Of a DNA stretch of 64,000 bases, positions 62,387 through 64,000 are shown one piece after another (within the stretch, counting starts at the first letter, position 1; each line of letters begins with the position of its first letter). Under the pieces are notes generated by a model. That model did not search any database. It saw only the letters and a program-made list of their open reading frames with translations, and was not told where the DNA came from. The position numbers and the translations under genes are program-made. Origin of the DNA: Angustibacter sp049994355 (lineage in GTDB: Bacteria; Actinomycetota; Actinomycetes; Actinomycetales; Angustibacteraceae); contig NZ_CP188257.1 of NCBI RefSeq assembly GCF_049994355.1, forward strand, positions 4,278,001-4,342,000, written 5' to 3'.

Positions 62387-63747
62387 CCGAGGGTCCTTTC
62401 GGAGGATGCTGCAGGGTCGGCGGCTGCAGGGTCGGCGGCTGCACGGGCGGCCACCGGCAGGGCGGCCAGCACGCGCTCCACCGCGCGGTCGTCGTGCGCG
62501 GCCGAGACGAACCACGCCTCGAACGCGCTGGGCGGCAGGTGCACGCCCTCGCGCAGCATGGCGTGGAAGAAGCGCCGGAAGGCGACGGTGTCCTGGGCTC
62601 GGGCGTCGTCGTAGTCGCGCACCGCCTCGTCGCGGAAGAACACGCTGAACATGCTGCCGGCATGCTGCACCACGTGCGGCACCCCGACCTCGCTGAGCGC
62701 CTTGGACGCGTGCGTCGCGATGGTGTCGGCGACGAGCGAGATCCGGGCGTACACGTCGTCCGTGCAGCCCCGCAGGGTCGCCAGCCCGGCCGCGGTGGCC
62801 ACCGGGTTCCCGGACAGCGTGCCGGCCTGGTAGACCGGCCCGTGCGGCGCCAGTTGGGCCATCACGTCCGCACGGCCGCCGAACGCGGCGGCCGGGAAAC
62901 CGCCGCCCATCACCTTGCCGAAGGTGAACAGGTCCGGCGGGCCGGCGGCGTAGGGGCCTTCGAGGCCGTACCAGCCGGACGCCGAGCAGCGGAAGCCGGT
63001 CATCACCTCGTCGCTGATCAGCAGCGCGCCGTGCTGCGCGGTGAGCCGGCGCAGGCCCTCGGTGAAACCGGGCAGCGGCGGGACCACGCCCATGTTGCCT
63101 GGCGCCGCCTCGGTGATCACGCAGGCGACCTGGTCGCCGTGCTCGGCGAACACGGCCTCCAGCGCCGGCAGGTCGTTGTAGGTGACGACGAGCGTGTCCG
63201 CGGCGGACGCACCGGTGACGCCGGGGCTGTCCGGCAGCGCGAACGTGGCCAGCCCGCTGCCGGCCGAGGCCAGTAGGGCGTCGACGTGACCGTGGTAGCA
63301 GCCGGCGAACTTGACCACCTTGGGTCGCCCGGTGAAGCCACGGGCCAGCCGGATCGCGCTCATCGTGGCCTCGGTGCCGCTGCTGACCAGGCGGACCTGC
63401 TCGACCGGCTCGACCCGGGCGACGATCTCCTCCGCCAGCAGCACCTCGTTCTCGCTGGGGGTGCCGAAGCTGAACCCGTGCTCGGCAGCCGACCGGACGG
63501 CGTCCAGCACCTGCGGGTGCGCGTGACCGAGGATCATCGGCCCCCAGGAGCAGACCAGGTCGACGTACTCGCGTCCGTCGGCGTCGTACAGGTACGGTCC
63601 GGCGGCGCGCGCGGTGAAGCGCGGCGTGCCACCCACGGCACCGAACGCGCGCACCGGCGAGTTCACCCCGCCGGGGGTGACCCGGCGGGCCCGCTCGAAG
63701 AGCGCAGCGCTGGCCGGGGCGTCGTCGGGGTAGGTCACGTCAGGCAT
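62383..63747 (-). CDS. hemL: Glutamate-1-semialdehyde 2,1-aminomutase
   Basis: A 454-residue PLP enzyme making 5-aminolevulinate for heme. ARRVTPGGVNSPVRAFGAVG, KFAGCYHGHVDALLASAGSG, the PLP lysine in FTFGKVMGGGFPAAAFGG and the preceding LLISDEVMTGFRCSASG are typical. ATG 63747 is chosen; ATG 63759 is an alternative. A tail of Ala/Asp repeats (AAADPAAADPAASSE) follows the conserved end. First gene of the overlapping cytochrome c operon. Confidence 0.95.
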   Translation of the reverse strand: MPDVTYPDDAPASAALFERARRVTPGGVNSPVRAFGAVGGTPRFTARAAGPYLYDADGREYVDLVCSWGPMILGHAHPQVLDAVRSAAEHGFSFGTPSENEVLLAEEIVARVEPVEQVRLVSSGTEATMSAIRLARGFTGRPKVVKFAGCYHGHVDALLASAGSGLATFALPDSPGVTGASAADTLVVTYNDLPALEAVFAEHGDQVACVITEAAPGNMGVVPPLPGFTEGLRRLTAQHGALLISDEVMTGFRCSASGWYGLEGPYAAGPPDLFTFGKVMGGGFPAAAFGGRADVMAQLAPHGPVYQAGTLSGNPVATAAGLATLRGCTDDVYARISLVADTIATHASKALSEVGVPHVVQHAGSMFSVFFRDEAVRDYDDARAQDTVAFRRFFHAMLREGVHLPPSAFEAWFVSAAHDDRAVERVLAALPVAARAAADPAAADPAASSERTLG

Positions 63748-63806
63748 TGTCGCAAGCATTGCTGGACGGACACCAACCGCGCCCCGGAAGGCGTGACGGA
63801 CGTCTC

Positions 63807-64000
63807 TCAGACCTGGTGCAGGTCCTTCGGGTCCAGTGCTGCCGCGACCTGGCTCATGGCCCGGCCGAGGGCCAGGAACTGCTCGCGGGTCATCGGGTCG
63901 AGCAGGTGGGCGCGGACCTGCTCGACGTGGGTGTGCGCGGCCTGCTCGAGCACCGCGAAACCCTTGTCGGTCAGGGCGCACTCGACACCCCGGCGGTCGC
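63807..64000 (-). CDS. MarR-family transcriptional regulator (partial)
   Basis: Only the last about 63 residues are in the window; the rest is past the right edge. The visible part shows the wing DRRGVECALTDKGFAVLEQA and a C-terminal dimerisation helix (HVEQVRAHLLDPMTREQFLA), the MarR pattern. It ends 59 bases before hemL on the same strand. Confidence 0.85.
   Translation of the reverse strand, partial: DRRGVECALTDKGFAVLEQAAHTHVEQVRAHLLDPMTREQFLALGRAMSQVAAALDPKDLHQV

Overview
This window is chromosomal DNA from a high-GC Gram-positive bacterium (Actinomycetota). The support is very high GC in third codon positions, many GTG starts, a two-subunit 2-oxoacid:ferredoxin oxidoreductase, a menaquinone (not ubiquinone) pathway, System II cytochrome c maturation genes, actinobacterial DUF4229, and RsbA-like and CsbD-like stress proteins. 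I do not name a genus. No rRNA, tRNA, CRISPR array, phage block or insertion sequence was seen.

Layout. 1-7.1 kb: a second, incomplete complex I cluster on the minus strand (nuoB-C-H-I-J-K-L-M, cut by the left edge), with a RelE/Phd toxin-antitoxin pair wedged between nuoH and nuoI. 7.3-9.8 kb: an amino-acid-type ABC importer. 9.9-13.2 kb: a small secreted protein, a TfoX-like protein, an aromatic-acid-exporter-like membrane protein, a detached nuoA and an RsbA-like anti-sigma kinase. 13.4-16.5 kb: korA-korB. 16.5-19.5 kb: a RarD-type permease, a LysR DNA-binding domain alone, an ArsR/SRPBCC pair with a clear operator, and a PH-like membrane protein. 19.6-36.5 kb: polyprenyl diphosphate synthase and the complete 14-gene nuoA-N operon on the minus strand. 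36.7-49.2 kb: csbD, then menG, menF, menD, menC, menB, menE and menA on both strands, interrupted by a secreted propeller, a VOC protein, a small ribbon-helix-helix gene, an unrecognised gene, a GNAT enzyme and a cupin. 49-56.8 kb: DUF4229, an Lrp regulator, a tiny ORF, a GGDEF-EAL protein, GNAT, methyltransferase, membrane proteins, an APH-like kinase and a LacI regulator. 57-64 kb: a tightly overlapped minus-strand run hemL - phosphatase - resA - ccdA - resB - ccsB - DksA-like - channel-like protein, with a MarR gene cut by the right edge.

How it fits together. The window is a respiratory neighbourhood. It holds NADH:menaquinone oxidoreductase, the isoprenoid chain synthase and most of menaquinone head-group synthesis (no menH or MenI-type thioesterase seen), plus heme and cytochrome c assembly. 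The second complex I lacks NuoE/F/G and also NuoD here, and its nuoA lies next to korAB. This suggests, by inference only, a ferredoxin-fed rather than NADH-fed enzyme.

A recurring promoter style is visible. A -10-like TANNNT box often sits 6-8 nt before a GTG/ATG start with no room for a ribosome binding site, which points to widespread leaderless transcripts. Several regulators (ArsR, LacI, Phd) carry palindromes or repeats exactly over such promoters.
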